59,232 bases of DNA from Sulfurimonas sp. Lineage in GTDB: Bacteria > Campylobacterota > Campylobacteria > Campylobacterales > Sulfurimonadaceae. Within the stretch, counting starts at the first letter, position 1. The number at the start of each line of letters is the position of its first letter. The notes below the pieces were generated by a model. It did no database searches, was not told the origin of the DNA, and saw only the letters and a list, made by a program, of their open reading frames with translations. Location: NCBI GenBank assembly GCA_026988235.1, contig JALSLQ010000031.1, positions 1-59,232 on the forward strand. The letters are read 5' to 3'. The translations under genes were made by a program, and so were the position numbers. This document shows positions 27,078-36,686 of the stretch, one piece after another.

Positions 27078-27175
27078 GCCGGCACTAAAGTACCGGTTCC
27101 AAGAAATTACGGAACCCATCCTTTAGGGTGGGCTGAGAGTGGCGAAAAATCCGGAACCCGTACTTTAGTGCTGGC
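27078..27175. repeat. REP-like array of three elements upstream of sdhA
   Basis: There is one inverted element (27078-27100, CCGG arms) and two direct ones: 27111-27133 (arms CCCATCCT/AGGGTGGG) and 27153-27175 (CCCGTACT with one mismatch). The piece TGAGAGTGGC of spacer type 1 follows the second. The last element ends 22 bases before the chosen sdhA start. Confidence 0.8.
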
Positions 27176-27197
27176 TGATTTGTTGAGAAGTATAAAA

Positions 27198-28733
27198 ATG
27201 GATGAAAAAATGAAAACAGATGTATTAATAATAGGTGCAGGCGGAGCAGGACTCACAGCAGCTCTTGCCGCAAAAAATGCGGGTGTTAATGTGCGGGTAA
27301 TAACAAAAGAATACCCGACTAGAAGCCAAACATGTATGGCACAGGGCGGGATGAATGCGGCTTTAGGCAATATCAGCCCTGACAGCATAGAGGAGCATAT
27401 ACAAAACACACTCAAATCCGCACACGGACAAGCGAACGAAGAAGCAGTGCGTTACATGTGCAGTGAAGCACCCAATGCAGTTGCTTGGCTAGATGAAATC
27501 GGTGTCTGTTTCTCGCGTACGCCTGAGGGAAAAATTGCTCAAAGAAGACTTGGCGGAGCGTCAGCTCCACGCGCTTGTTATGCACAGGACTATACGGGAC
27601 TAAAAATCTTACATACACTTTATGAGCGTTGTTTACAAAAAGATATTGAGATGTTGAACGAGCGTTATTTAGTTGATTTGTTATGCAAAAAAGATGGCAG
27701 TGTTTGCGGGGCTTTAATCCTTAATATAAGAAGTGGAGAAATAGAACATCTCTTTGCTAAAAGTGTTATTTTGGCAACAGGTGGCTATTCTCGCGTATAT
27801 GACAAATACTCTACAAATTCGACAGCTTCAACAGGTGATGGCATAGCAACAGCAAAACGAGCAGGAGTAAAGTTGCTTGGCATGGAATTCGTGCAGTTTC
27901 ATCCAACGGGCTTGAAAAACTCTTCTATTTTAATCAGTGAAAGTGCCAGAGGTGAAGGTGGGTATCTGTTAAATTCCAAGGGAGAGCGTTTTACTAATGA
28001 ACTTGCACCTAGAGATGAAGTCAGTCGTGCAATTCATGAACAGATTTTAGCAGGAGAAGAAGTATTTTTAGATATTCGTCACTTGGGTGAACAGTTCATA
28101 GATGAAAATCTGCCTCAAGAGCGAAAACTTGCTTTGCTATATGAAAATGTCGACCCAGTAAAAGATTTAATACCTATAAAAGCAGTCGCACATTACACAA
28201 TGGGCGGCATAGAAGTCGATAACAAATCACAAACAAGTGTGAGCGGTTTGTTTGCCTGTGGTGAGTGTGCAAATCACAAAGTTCACGGAGCGAACCGACT
28301 CGGGGGTAATTCCCTTTTAGAGATTATTGTGTTTGGACGCGAAGCTGGAAAAAGTGCGGCAAATTTTAATCTGTGTGATGATAAGTGTCAAAATGATTTT
28401 GATTTTAAAAAAGAAACAAACTTTTTAGAAAGTCTCAAAGAGTATAAAAATGAGATTGATTTTTATGAAAAACGCACCTTTGTGGGCGAGCTGTTTTACA
28501 AAAAAGTCGGTATTATAAGAAAAGAGAGTGAACTTTTGAATGCACAAGAAGAGCTACAACTGCTGCAAAACCAACTTCCTCAAATGGGTGTCAAAGATGG
28601 TTCTAAAGTCTATAACACTAACCTTGTGGAGTTCATCGAGTTTCGCAATATGCTTGATGTTTGTGAAGTAGTCGTTGCGAGTGCATTGGCGAGAAAAGAG
28701 AGTTGTGGCGCTCATTTTGTGGCAGAAGAATAA
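27198..28733 (+). CDS. Succinate dehydrogenase/fumarate reductase flavoprotein (SdhA-like)
   Basis: This is a 511-residue flavoprotein of the SdhA/FrdA/aspartate oxidase family. The FAD-binding motif is LIIGAGGAGLTAALAAKNAG. Substrate and catalytic motifs are QFHPTG, SARGEGGYL and HYTMGGI, and the C-terminal GGNSLLEIIVFG is conserved. The loop that normally carries the His for covalent FAD reads RSQTCMAQGG, with Gln where SdhA/FrdA usually have His, so FAD may be non-covalent. There is no Tat signal, unlike the periplasmic MfrA enzymes. I chose the ATG at 27198, with GAGAAG upstream; a more upstream start lies inside the repeat. An iron-sulfur subunit gene follows after a 195-base repeat insertion. 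Confidence 0.85.
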   Translation: MDEKMKTDVLIIGAGGAGLTAALAAKNAGVNVRVITKEYPTRSQTCMAQGGMNAALGNISPDSIEEHIQNTLKSAHGQANEEAVRYMCSEAPNAVAWLDEIGVCFSRTPEGKIAQRRLGGASAPRACYAQDYTGLKILHTLYERCLQKDIEMLNERYLVDLLCKKDGSVCGALILNIRSGEIEHLFAKSVILATGGYSRVYDKYSTNSTASTGDGIATAKRAGVKLLGMEFVQFHPTGLKNSSILISESARGEGGYLLNSKGERFTNELAPRDEVSRAIHEQILAGEEVFLDIRHLGEQFIDENLPQERKLALLYENVDPVKDLIPIKAVAHYTMGGIEVDNKSQTSVSGLFACGECANHKVHGANRLGGNSLLEIIVFGREAGKSAANFNLCDDKCQNDFDFKKETNFLESLKEYKNEIDFYEKRTFVGELFYKKVGIIRKESELLNAQEELQLLQNQLPQMGVKDGSKVYNTNLVEFIEFRNMLDVCEVVVASALARKESCGAHFVAEE

Positions 28734-28758
28734 TAATTAAAAATTTGTTTAGCTTTTG

Positions 28759-28882
28759 GGAACCCGTACTTCAGTGCGGGCTTTGTGTCTTTGAAGACTA
28801 AGGCCTAGGTTAAAACCTAGGTTCCAAGAAAAACTAAAGCTTTTTTCTTAACTTAATGGCATTGGTACTTCAGTGCGGGTTG
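28759..28882. repeat. REP-like elements inserted between sdhA and sdhB
   Basis: A direct element occupies 28759-28781 (CCCGTACT arms), followed by the type-2 spacer. An inverted element at 28802-28825 has fully different but perfectly paired arms (CCTAGGTT/AACCTAGG on the GGAA strand). A decayed copy is seen at about 28858-28882. They separate two genes that should form one operon. Confidence 0.75.
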
Positions 28883-28928
28883 CTTGTCTTTGACGGACTA
28901 AAAGGCAAAGATAAAAAGGAGTAGAGTA

Positions 28929-29618
28929 ATGAGAGTAAGTATAAAAAGAGATTACGACTTTATAGAGTACGATGTAGATATGCAAGATGCAACACTTTTG
29001 GAAGTGCTAGAGGCAATTAAAACCACACAAGACAACTCGTTAGCTTACAGTAGCGGGTGTCGAAGCAGTGTTTGTGGAAGTTGTGCTATGCGCGTGAATG
29101 AAAAAGAGGTACTTGCCTGTGCCTATAAAGTACAAGCCGGTGATGTGATAGAGCCACTGAAAAATGTAGAAGTCATACGCGATTTGGTTGTCAATATGGA
29201 CAGAGCTTTAAAGACAAACAAACGCGCAAAAACATGGTTGCAAACCTATAACAAAGAGGCAAAACTTACGCACGAAGATGAAAAAATAAATGCCCTGCAA
29301 AGTGATTGTATATTATGTGGGGCATGCTACTCTGCCTGCCCAGTATATGCTGTAAATACAGACTTTCTAGGACCTTTCGCACTCACAGGTGTTTGGAAAT
29401 ACATAAGCGATAAGCGTGAAGCAGAGCCAAAAGAAAAGATAGACACCATCCAAACTAACGGCGTTTGGGATTGTACTTTATGTAACGAGTGTACTTTAGT
29501 TTGTCCACAAGGCATCTCAAGTAAAGCCGACATTGAAAAACTGCGAATGAAATCCTCACAGTTTGGATATATGGATTCAAGTTTTGCACAAAGTTTTGGC
29601 GGTGGACTCTCTTTTTAA
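28929..29618 (+). CDS. Succinate dehydrogenase/fumarate reductase iron-sulfur subunit (SdhB-like)
   Basis: This is a 229-residue electron-transfer subunit. The plant-type [2Fe-2S] site is SGCRSSVCGSCAMRV plus a later Cys (VLAC). Two further cysteine sets follow: CILCGACYSACP and CTLCNECTLVCPQG. It should pass electrons between the SdhA-like flavoprotein and a quinone or another carrier. AAGGAG precedes the start by about 6 bases. Neither a membrane anchor nor a CCG-type third subunit gene follows; a repeat array and an unrelated response regulator come next. The partner must be encoded elsewhere, or the pair is soluble. Confidence 0.87.
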   Translation: MRVSIKRDYDFIEYDVDMQDATLLEVLEAIKTTQDNSLAYSSGCRSSVCGSCAMRVNEKEVLACAYKVQAGDVIEPLKNVEVIRDLVVNMDRALKTNKRAKTWLQTYNKEAKLTHEDEKINALQSDCILCGACYSACPVYAVNTDFLGPFALTGVWKYISDKREAEPKEKIDTIQTNGVWDCTLCNECTLVCPQGISSKADIEKLRMKSSQFGYMDSSFAQSFGGGLSF

Positions 29619-29646
29619 TATAAAGCACGGTAATTAAGTTGCAACA

Positions 29647-29846
29647 GCCGACACTAAAGTGCCGGTTCCGAGGAGTCACTGCATTTGGGAACCCATCCTT
29701 TAGGGTGGGCTGAGAGTGGCAGGAAAGCAAAACAGCCGGCATTAAAGTACCGGTTCCGAGGAGTTACTGCATTTGGGAACCCATCCTTTAGGCTGGACTG
29801 AGAGTGGCAGGAAAGCTAAAACAGCCGGCACTAAAGTACCGGTTCC
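29647..29846. repeat. REP-like array with an 88/89-base period
   Basis: Five elements fill most of the 331-base gap between sdhB and the next gene: inverted at 29647, 29735 and 29824, direct at 29688 and 29776. The pairs are joined by spacer type 1 (TGAGAGTGGCAGGAAAGC). The inverted copies are 88 and 89 bases apart, showing tandem duplication of a two-element unit. No gene is seen in the gap. Confidence 0.85.
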
Positions 29847-29920
29847 GAAAAAAAATATTAACTTTAAAACCTAGGTACAAAATATAAAAAAACCATATTG
29901 ATTATTATCTGCAAATAAGA

Positions 29921-29926
29921 TATAAT
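29921..29926 (+). promoter_or_regulatory. -10 box of the double-receiver gene
   Basis: AGATATAATAAG contains TATAAT about 35 bases before the ATG at 29962, with the transcription start expected near 29933. Confidence 0.45.
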
Positions 29927-29961
29927 AAGAAAAATTTCAGTAAAGATAAGTGGATGTAAAT

Positions 29962-31080
29962 ATGTTTAGTTGTGTACAAGAAAAGCAAAGAATAAAAAAT
30001 GAGAATTTTACTATTCTTATAGTTGAAGATTCAAGAGTTATAAACAATACTTTGACATCACGCTTACAAGACAAAGGTTTTACTTGTTTGCAAAGTTATG
30101 ATTTGGCAAAAGCACGAGACATCTTACAAGAAAATGAAATAGCTCTTGTCATTCTTGATTTGCACCTTCCCGATGGGGATGGTGAAGACTTGATTGATGA
30201 TATAAAAGAAGCGAATAAAGAAACTAAAATTGTTATATTTACATCAGAAAATGATCTTTTGCGAAGAGATGAGCTTTTTAGACTTGGCATTTTGGATTAC
30301 CTGCTTAAAGGAAAAAATGCAAATCTAACGGTACAAGAGATTTTGGCTATTATAGAAAGTATGCAAATTAATCCAAATTATACACTGTTAATCGTCGATG
30401 ATTCTCGTGTTATTAGAAGAATGATGAAAAATATTTTATCTTCTTGTGGCTATACTATTCTTGAGGCAAGCAATGGTGCAGAAGCAATTCAAACTGTTGC
30501 CCAATCAGAAGTTGATTTAATGCTTTTAGATATGCAAATGCCAGATATGAGCGGCTTAGATGCACTTAAGCAGATAAAACGGGATGAGAAAAATTTTCAT
30601 TTGCCCGTGTTTATGATTTCTAGCACTTTAGATATAGAAGTGATGCGTGATGCTTATAAAGCTGGAATCTTAGACTATTTCAAAAAGCCTTTTTCGCCTG
30701 AAGAGTTAAAATTAAAAGTGGAACAAGTTATAAGACAAAAGCAGATTGAAACAGATTTGCAATGTAGTCTTAAAACAAGCGAATTGTGCAAAAATTTTCT
30801 TAATGAATTTTATGCGAGTGCAATATTTTATACAGATACAAAACTAAAATATGCAAATGAAAAGTTTAAAAGTGAGTTTGGAGATACTACTGCAAATATG
30901 GGACAAGCTTTTGCAAAGTTTGATACATCATTGATAGAAGATATAATAGTCGCTATGAAAAATACTCAAAGTTATAATAACAGAGTTGTTGATAAAGAAA
31001 ATCGAGAATATCTAGTGAAAGTGTTTCCTTCGCAAACGAGTGAGTATTTAGTCTCTTTTGAAAAAATCAGTAGAGCTTAA
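29962..31080 (+). CDS. Double-receiver response regulator with C-terminal PAS-like domain
   Basis: The protein has about 372 residues and carries two receiver domains in tandem. The first has LIVEDSR and the phospho-acceptor in VILDLHLPDGDG; the second has LIVDDSR, LLDMQMPDMSG and the conserved Lys in DYFKKPFSPEE. A C-terminal region of about 110 residues looks PAS-like (FYTDTKLKYANEKFKSEFG). No DNA-binding or enzyme domain is present, so it is probably a phosphorelay node or a chemotaxis-type adaptor. I chose the ATG at 29962; a GTG at 29950 is in frame. It converges on, and overlaps by four bases, the HD-GYP gene. Confidence 0.83.
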   Translation: MFSCVQEKQRIKNENFTILIVEDSRVINNTLTSRLQDKGFTCLQSYDLAKARDILQENEIALVILDLHLPDGDGEDLIDDIKEANKETKIVIFTSENDLLRRDELFRLGILDYLLKGKNANLTVQEILAIIESMQINPNYTLLIVDDSRVIRRMMKNILSSCGYTILEASNGAEAIQTVAQSEVDLMLLDMQMPDMSGLDALKQIKRDEKNFHLPVFMISSTLDIEVMRDAYKAGILDYFKKPFSPEELKLKVEQVIRQKQIETDLQCSLKTSELCKNFLNEFYASAIFYTDTKLKYANEKFKSEFGDTTANMGQAFAKFDTSLIEDIIVAMKNTQSYNNRVVDKENREYLVKVFPSQTSEYLVSFEKISRA

Positions 31081-32117
31081 TCTTCCTGAAATTTTTCATA
31101 AATAGTTTTGACTGTGTCAATGTTTTGTATAAAAAGGTCAACTATTTTCGGGTCAAAATGTTGCCCTTTTTCTTTCATCAACAGATTTAAAGCTTTTTCA
31201 AAACTCCAAGCCTCTTTATAAGGGCGTTTTGAGGTAAGTGCATCAAAAACATCGGCTATAGACACTATGCGACCATACAAAGGAATTGCTTCCCCTTTAA
31301 GCCCTTTTGGGTACCCTTTTCCATTATATTTTTCATGGTGTGTCTGTGCTATAACTTCTCCAGCTTGTAAAAAAACATTTTCTTTTCCGTGGAGTATATT
31401 TGCACCTATATTAGAGTGTTCTTGCATTTGTCTGAATTCATCTGCTGTGAGTTTTCCCGGTTTGAGTAAAATGGCATCATGAATGCCAATTTTACCGATG
31501 TCATGCAGAGGAGCAGCATAATAAATAATATTTTGCTCTTTTGCTGAAAGACCGCATGCTTTGGCTAAGAGTTGAGAGTAGTGGGCAACCCTTGCAATGT
31601 GACTAGCCGTTTCCGGGTCTTTATATTCTGCTGCTTTTGAAAGGACTTCAAGTGCCTCATATTCACTTTTTTGCAATGCGACAGTTGCTTTTTCTACTTT
31701 CGTTGTCAATGTTTCATTAAAATATTGAGTCATACTCAATGAATGTTTTAGTTCTAAAATATTGTACAAACGCAGTTTGAAAACTACAGGGGAGATAGGT
31801 TTTAACAAAAAATCTGTGACACCTGTTTCAAGTGCTTTGTGCATCATTTCATTGTCATTGTTTGCCGTAATCATAATGCTTACCAAATCAGGATAGAGTG
31901 CTTTTGCATATTCTAAAAGCTCTATGCCGTCCATATCGGGCATATTAAAATCAGTGATGAGTGCATCAATGCTGTTTGATTGTATATAGGCTAAGGCTTC
32001 AGGAGCATTGTTAAAAGTAGTAACATGCTCGTAACCTTCTGTTGTAACGATGTTTTCTAATAAAAGTAGATTGACAATTTCATCATCGACTATGACAATA
32101 TGTAGCTTATGGTGCAT
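31077..32117 (-). CDS. Response regulator with HD-GYP phosphodiesterase domain
   Basis: This is a 346-residue cyclic-di-GMP phosphodiesterase candidate. The receiver domain occupies residues 1-125, with the phospho-acceptor in ALITDFNMPDMDG. The HD-GYP domain follows a short coiled linker and contains HIARVAHYSQ, HDIGKIGIHD, and HHEKYNGKGYPKGLKG, so the metal-binding and GYP residues are intact. The gene overlaps the end of the hybrid kinase gene upstream by 11 bases, which makes that kinase its probable phosphodonor. Confidence 0.93.
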   Translation of the reverse strand: MHHKLHIVIVDDEIVNLLLLENIVTTEGYEHVTTFNNAPEALAYIQSNSIDALITDFNMPDMDGIELLEYAKALYPDLVSIMITANNDNEMMHKALETGVTDFLLKPISPVVFKLRLYNILELKHSLSMTQYFNETLTTKVEKATVALQKSEYEALEVLSKAAEYKDPETASHIARVAHYSQLLAKACGLSAKEQNIIYYAAPLHDIGKIGIHDAILLKPGKLTADEFRQMQEHSNIGANILHGKENVFLQAGEVIAQTHHEKYNGKGYPKGLKGEAIPLYGRIVSIADVFDALTSKRPYKEAWSFEKALNLLMKEKGQHFDPKIVDLFIQNIDTVKTIYEKFQED

Positions 32118-35100
32118 TTTTTAAGCCTTCCTCTAATAAATAAATATAGTTATTTATTGTTTTAATTTTATCATTATAACTAACTGTCACATTATTTGCT
32201 ATATCTTCTTCTATATTTTTCATTATGCTAGCAATTTCATCTAAGGCGAGTGTCGCTGATGAGCCTTTGAGCTTATGTGCCAAACTCAGTACTCTGTCCG
32301 TATCGTTTGTTTCAAAAGCTTCTTCAAGCTCTTTTAGAGAGGATTGTAGATTTGTCGTAAACGCAGTGAGTAGTTTCATGATGACAGCATCGTCTAGTTC
32401 TAAGCGTGTTTTTATTTTTTGCACTAAGTCATTAAGGTTAAAATTTTCTGTAGGCGCATATTTGGTTAGAACTCTTTGTAGCTCTTTTACTTCTATTGGT
32501 TTTGCGATGTAGTCATCCATACCGGCTGCGAGAAATCGTTCTTTATCTCCCTCAAGTGCATTGGCGGTCAAGGCTATAATAGGCATATGTTGTTGCACTT
32601 TTTGGCGTATCATTTTTGTCGCATCCAAACCATTCATTTTCGGCATATTTATATCCATCAATATCATATCATAGTGAGTGCTCGTTGCTTTTTGTACGGC
32701 TTCTTCTCCATCATGTGCAAATTCATAGTGTAAGTTTGGATACTTTTCAAAGAGAGATTCCATAAGCATACGGTTGATGTCATAATCTTCAGCAACAAGA
32801 ATTTTCAATGTTTGCGCGAAAGTTTGCTTCTTCTCTTTATGCACCAAGGTGTGATTTTGCATTTTAGAGAGGAGAAAATTATATAAGTTTGAGCTAAAAG
32901 ATTCATCAAATGTCAAATCGATGCAATCGAGATGCTCATTGTTACATGTATCACTAATACAGACAATTTGTTCTCGAGGGAGAATGCTTCGTGCTTGCAT
33001 TCCCTTTTGGGCATCAAGAGTCAATATGATACTATTTTGAGAGAGTTTACTTGCAAAATCACCTTCTATACTTATATGTCTATAATCTAAATGAAACGAT
33101 GCTAAGGTTTCATCTATCTTTTGTATTACAAAGTCATGATTGTCTTGGACTATTAAAAGTTCATAGTCTGCTAAAAGCTTTTTCAATGTTGGCGTATTTG
33201 TACATTTTTTAAATTCCAAGTCAAAGAAAAATGTTGTTCCTTTACCTTCTTGGGATTTTACTTCTAAGTTGCCTCCAAAGAGCTTGACCAAGTCGGCACT
33301 GATGGTGAGACCAAGCCCGGTTCCGCCAAATTTACGCGTGGTAGAATCATCTGCTTGTGAAAATGGTTTGAAAATGGTTTGGAGTTTCTCTTTTGGTATG
33401 CCTATGCCTGTATCGTGCACACTAAAACGAATAGTTTGTCTGTCATTATTTTCTTTTATAACTTCAGTTTGAAAAATAACCTGCCCATCTTTTGATGTGA
33501 ATTTGATAGCATTAGAGAGAAGATTTGTGATGATTTGTCTTAGACGCGTCGGGTCACTGACGATGCATTCAAACATTTTTAAATCAAATTTATGTAGATA
33601 GAGTAGAGATTTTTGTTCTGCGAGTGATTTGAGCAGTTCATAGGTTGTGCTAAATTCTACATAAGGATTTATCGCAACATTTTCAAGTACTATTTTATTG
33701 TTTGCAATTTTTGAGGAGTCGAGAATATCATTGATGATATTTAAGAGTGTTCGCGTGGAACTGTTAATGATGTCAACATATTTCTTTTGGCTATCTGAAA
33801 GTTCTGTATTTTGGAGGAGTTCTGCAAAACCCAATATACCGTTCATTGGTGTGCGTATCTCATGGCTCATATTTGCCAAGAACATTGCCTGTGCTATTTC
33901 TGCTTTTTGGGCTTTTTGTTTTGCCTGCTCTAGTTCTGTGATATCGTTAAAAGTATGAATCATGTAAGCTGTTTCATTATCATATACTACTTGGCGTGAC
34001 CTTACATGGTAAATCCGTTCTTGGTTATTTACATCTATCATTGATGCAATATGAGTTTTGTGTGGTTCTTCTAGGAGTATGTTAAACCACATTTTCGGTT
34101 TTATTGTTTTTTGTAAGTAACCTTCTTTTTCAATAAAAAGATCACAAATGCACTCATGCCAACTCATAAAATCATCTAAATTATCATAACCGAAGATTCT
34201 GAAAAAAGCTTGATTTGCTTTATTGATTTTGTAATTTTTTGTAACAATAACTATATTTTCTTCATTGTCGAGGAGCATATTTGTAAATTTGAGTTGATAT
34301 TCATAAGCTTTTTTACTTTTAATAATATCCGTTATATCTTCACGAATCGCCATATACTCCGTGATGGTGTGCTTTTGGTTAAATATAGGAAAGATGTGTG
34401 TTTTTACATAATAAAGCTCACCATTTTTTGCTTTGTTTGCAAGGCTTCCCTGCCATACATGTCCTTTTTTTATCGTGCGCCACATCTCCTTAAAAACTTC
34501 TGCATTCGTCAGTGGATTTCGTACGATATTATGGTTTCTTCCTAATAATTCACTCTTTGTGTAGCCACTGATTTTTTCAAACTCTTCATTGACATAAATG
34601 ATATTTCCCTTCAAATCAGTTCTTGATACGATAACAATACTGTTGATGGCTTCTAAAAATTCATTGAGTTTAAATTTTGTTGTATCAAACTCTTTTTGCT
34701 GCTGTTGCAGATTTTTTGAGACATAATCTATAAGGTGCAAGGTCGCACTCTCTGTTAATCTGCTTGTTTGTAGAGGTTCTTTTTCCGGCTTTGGTGCTTT
34801 TTTTAGATGTTTTGTCTGTTTTTCATTTAAAAACAGGAGTGTATTTGTGATATTGAGCAGGCTTGCCTGCTGTTTTGTGCTGGTATAAAATTCTCCATAG
34901 GTGAAAAAACCTGCCGTGGGTGCGAGTTGTGCTATGTGAGAAAATGCTTTTTCCAATTCAAAGGACAAAAATTGCTTTCGTGCTGCACAAGAGTAGATAA
35001 AAGTGGCTTGAAGTTCTTTATGCTCTTGTTTGAAAAGTTCCTCAGGGTGGTGAGAGTTTACCTGCGAAGCACTTCCTAAACCAAAACTTACTTTGTCTCC

Positions 35101-35925
35101 TTCTTCGAAAAGCCCTGCATATATGATACTTTCATCTTCGAGAACATTGATCATTGCACGGGCAATAATAATGCCGTCTTTTTGTTTTAGTAGAGGAAAT
35201 TCAGTCGCTGACAAGGGCATGTTTTTAACAACTTCTTCTCCTAGCACTTCGGCATAAATTTTTTTTATTGGTTTATTATCTATTTCATAAACTCTATTCC
35301 CTTCTACTTTTGTGATTGTAAAAGTAGGACCGACGGCTCGCCAGCCTAGATTGTAATCATTTGAGATTTCAAGGTCGTCACCGCTGAGTGCAACTGCAAC
35401 GGCACCTGTATTGTAAATTTTGTTTTGGTAGATGACAAAAGTGTTGTTAAAGGTAAACAGGTCTGCAGACATTCCTCCTGCGATAATAATGTTTCTTTTA
35501 TTTAAGGAATTAAAGCCGTTGAGGTACTCTTCTCCTACATGTTCTAGTCCATCAACAAAAGAGATGATGCACTTTGTATCGTCTTGTATCAGCTCATTTG
35601 CAACTTTTACACCTAGTTGATGAGAATTTTCATCATTTGTATAGAAGGCATGAAGTGTTGTTTTTTCAAAAAGAGAGATACTTAAAATGACACTTTTTTC
35701 GAGCATTTTGTCTTCAAGAATTTCACCTGCCGTTGAAGTACCGATAAGCTTTGCATTAGGAAGAAGTGTACAAACATCATTTGCAATCGTCTCAAGCTCT
35801 TTTTTATCTTCTATCGAGGTGAACATTTGTATGAGAATTTTATCATCAAAAAGAGTAACATCATTTTGATGCAAATAGTCTAAAAACTCTTTTTTTGAAG
35901 TATAGTTATAGTTTAGTTGTTTCAT
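32107..35925 (-). CDS. FIST-PAS hybrid histidine kinase with receiver and Hpt domains
   Basis: This is a 1272-residue multi-domain kinase without membrane helices. Residues 1 to about 390 form FIST_N and FIST_C sensor domains, thought to bind small ligands such as amino acids. Two PAS domains follow (about 425-540 and 545-665). The kinase core has the phospho-acceptor in MSHEIRTPMNGILG (near residue 685) and ATP-binding motifs HDTGIGI and FGGTGLGL. A degenerate receiver without an acceptor Asp, then a true receiver (MILMDINMPKMNG, near 1087), and a C-terminal Hpt domain (LAHKLKGSSATLAL, near 1217) complete the relay. It overlaps the HD-GYP regulator gene and so probably controls cyclic-di-GMP. 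Confidence 0.92.
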   Translation of the reverse strand: MKQLNYNYTSKKEFLDYLHQNDVTLFDDKILIQMFTSIEDKKELETIANDVCTLLPNAKLIGTSTAGEILEDKMLEKSVILSISLFEKTTLHAFYTNDENSHQLGVKVANELIQDDTKCIISFVDGLEHVGEEYLNGFNSLNKRNIIIAGGMSADLFTFNNTFVIYQNKIYNTGAVAVALSGDDLEISNDYNLGWRAVGPTFTITKVEGNRVYEIDNKPIKKIYAEVLGEEVVKNMPLSATEFPLLKQKDGIIIARAMINVLEDESIIYAGLFEEGDKVSFGLGSASQVNSHHPEELFKQEHKELQATFIYSCAARKQFLSFELEKAFSHIAQLAPTAGFFTYGEFYTSTKQQASLLNITNTLLFLNEKQTKHLKKAPKPEKEPLQTSRLTESATLHLIDYVSKNLQQQQKEFDTTKFKLNEFLEAINSIVIVSRTDLKGNIIYVNEEFEKISGYTKSELLGRNHNIVRNPLTNAEVFKEMWRTIKKGHVWQGSLANKAKNGELYYVKTHIFPIFNQKHTITEYMAIREDITDIIKSKKAYEYQLKFTNMLLDNEENIVIVTKNYKINKANQAFFRIFGYDNLDDFMSWHECICDLFIEKEGYLQKTIKPKMWFNILLEEPHKTHIASMIDVNNQERIYHVRSRQVVYDNETAYMIHTFNDITELEQAKQKAQKAEIAQAMFLANMSHEIRTPMNGILGFAELLQNTELSDSQKKYVDIINSSTRTLLNIINDILDSSKIANNKIVLENVAINPYVEFSTTYELLKSLAEQKSLLYLHKFDLKMFECIVSDPTRLRQIITNLLSNAIKFTSKDGQVIFQTEVIKENNDRQTIRFSVHDTGIGIPKEKLQTIFKPFSQADDSTTRKFGGTGLGLTISADLVKLFGGNLEVKSQEGKGTTFFFDLEFKKCTNTPTLKKLLADYELLIVQDNHDFVIQKIDETLASFHLDYRHISIEGDFASKLSQNSIILTLDAQKGMQARSILPREQIVCISDTCNNEHLDCIDLTFDESFSSNLYNFLLSKMQNHTLVHKEKKQTFAQTLKILVAEDYDINRMLMESLFEKYPNLHYEFAHDGEEAVQKATSTHYDMILMDINMPKMNGLDATKMIRQKVQQHMPIIALTANALEGDKERFLAAGMDDYIAKPIEVKELQRVLTKYAPTENFNLNDLVQKIKTRLELDDAVIMKLLTAFTTNLQSSLKELEEAFETNDTDRVLSLAHKLKGSSATLALDEIASIMKNIEEDIANNVTVSYNDKIKTINNYIYLLEEGLKNAP

Positions 35926-36001
35926 GGTTGCTGTTGTATTATCTTTTTTTATTTATTTTATCATATAATGACTTTATCTGACATTTATTCTTGTTAGGCA
36001 C

Positions 36002-36373
36002 TTATACTTTGGATGAAGCTACACACTTGTTAAGTTTTTTGTCAAAAGTAATAATCTCATCTTGAGGGGAATAGGCGCAAAGTAAGCAATCTACGAAATC
36101 TATATTTTTTGTTTTGAATAACTCTAATGCTTTTTGAATGACATTATGATTTGAAGTTGCAATATTTTTGAAGTTTATTAGCTTTATAAGTTGAATTGAA
36201 ATATCTTCTTTTTTAATTTCATAGACACCTAATAAAACATATACTACTTCTGCAAGTATCTCATTTGAAATAAAAACATTTTTTGTCATTAATATATTTT
36301 CAGCAATATCTGCCATTTCAACATTATCATTTACTAAATATCTTATAATATAGTTTGTATCTATTCTAATCAT
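36002..36373 (-). CDS. PIN-domain toxin (VapC-like)
   Basis: This is a predicted ribonuclease toxin of about 123 residues. Acidic residues of the PIN active site are visible: Asp5 in MIRIDTNYIIRYL, Glu in ISNEILAEVVYVL, Asp in NIDFVDCLLCAY and Asp in IITFDKKLNK. I chose the ATG at 36373, which overlaps the antitoxin stop by eight bases; an upstream in-frame ATG at 36412 would overlap it much more. The arrangement antitoxin first, toxin second with overlapping ends is standard for VapBC. The target RNA is not predictable from sequence. Confidence 0.87.
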   Translation of the reverse strand: MIRIDTNYIIRYLVNDNVEMADIAENILMTKNVFISNEILAEVVYVLLGVYEIKKEDISIQLIKLINFKNIATSNHNVIQKALELFKTKNIDFVDCLLCAYSPQDEIITFDKKLNKCVASSKV

Positions 36374-36614
36374 GTTTTTTAAATTTATTAACTGTACTAA
36401 GTTGCCAAGCATTGTCTTCTAAAGCTACTTTTGTGTCATCAGTATATAGATTGAAAACACCACGAAGAGATTTTTCTTTTACTACCTCGGCTTTTTTAAC
36501 ATGTTCTTGTTCATCAAGAGGAAACATGATAAATTCAACATCTTTGTTTAGATATTCACTAGGTATATAAATATGAAAATCATTTTGAGTTGGTCTAATA
36601 ACTTCTCTTATCAT
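36366..36614 (-). CDS. VapB-like antitoxin
   Basis: This is an 82-residue protein whose first half has a swapped-hairpin/SpoVT-AbrB-like look (HIYIPSEYLNKDVEFIMFPL). The second half (SLRGVFNLYTDDTKVALEDNAW) is the toxin-binding tail seen in antitoxins paired with PIN toxins. AAGGAT precedes the start. It overlaps the PIN toxin gene by eight bases, so it should neutralise that toxin and repress the shared promoter. Confidence 0.78.
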   Translation of the reverse strand: MIREVIRPTQNDFHIYIPSEYLNKDVEFIMFPLDEQEHVKKAEVVKEKSLRGVFNLYTDDTKVALEDNAWQLSTVNKFKKHD

Positions 36615-36686
36615 AGTTTATCCTTGTCTTTTATTAATTAGACCTATTTTAGCATAAATATATTTACATATTGTTTTACCATGTAT

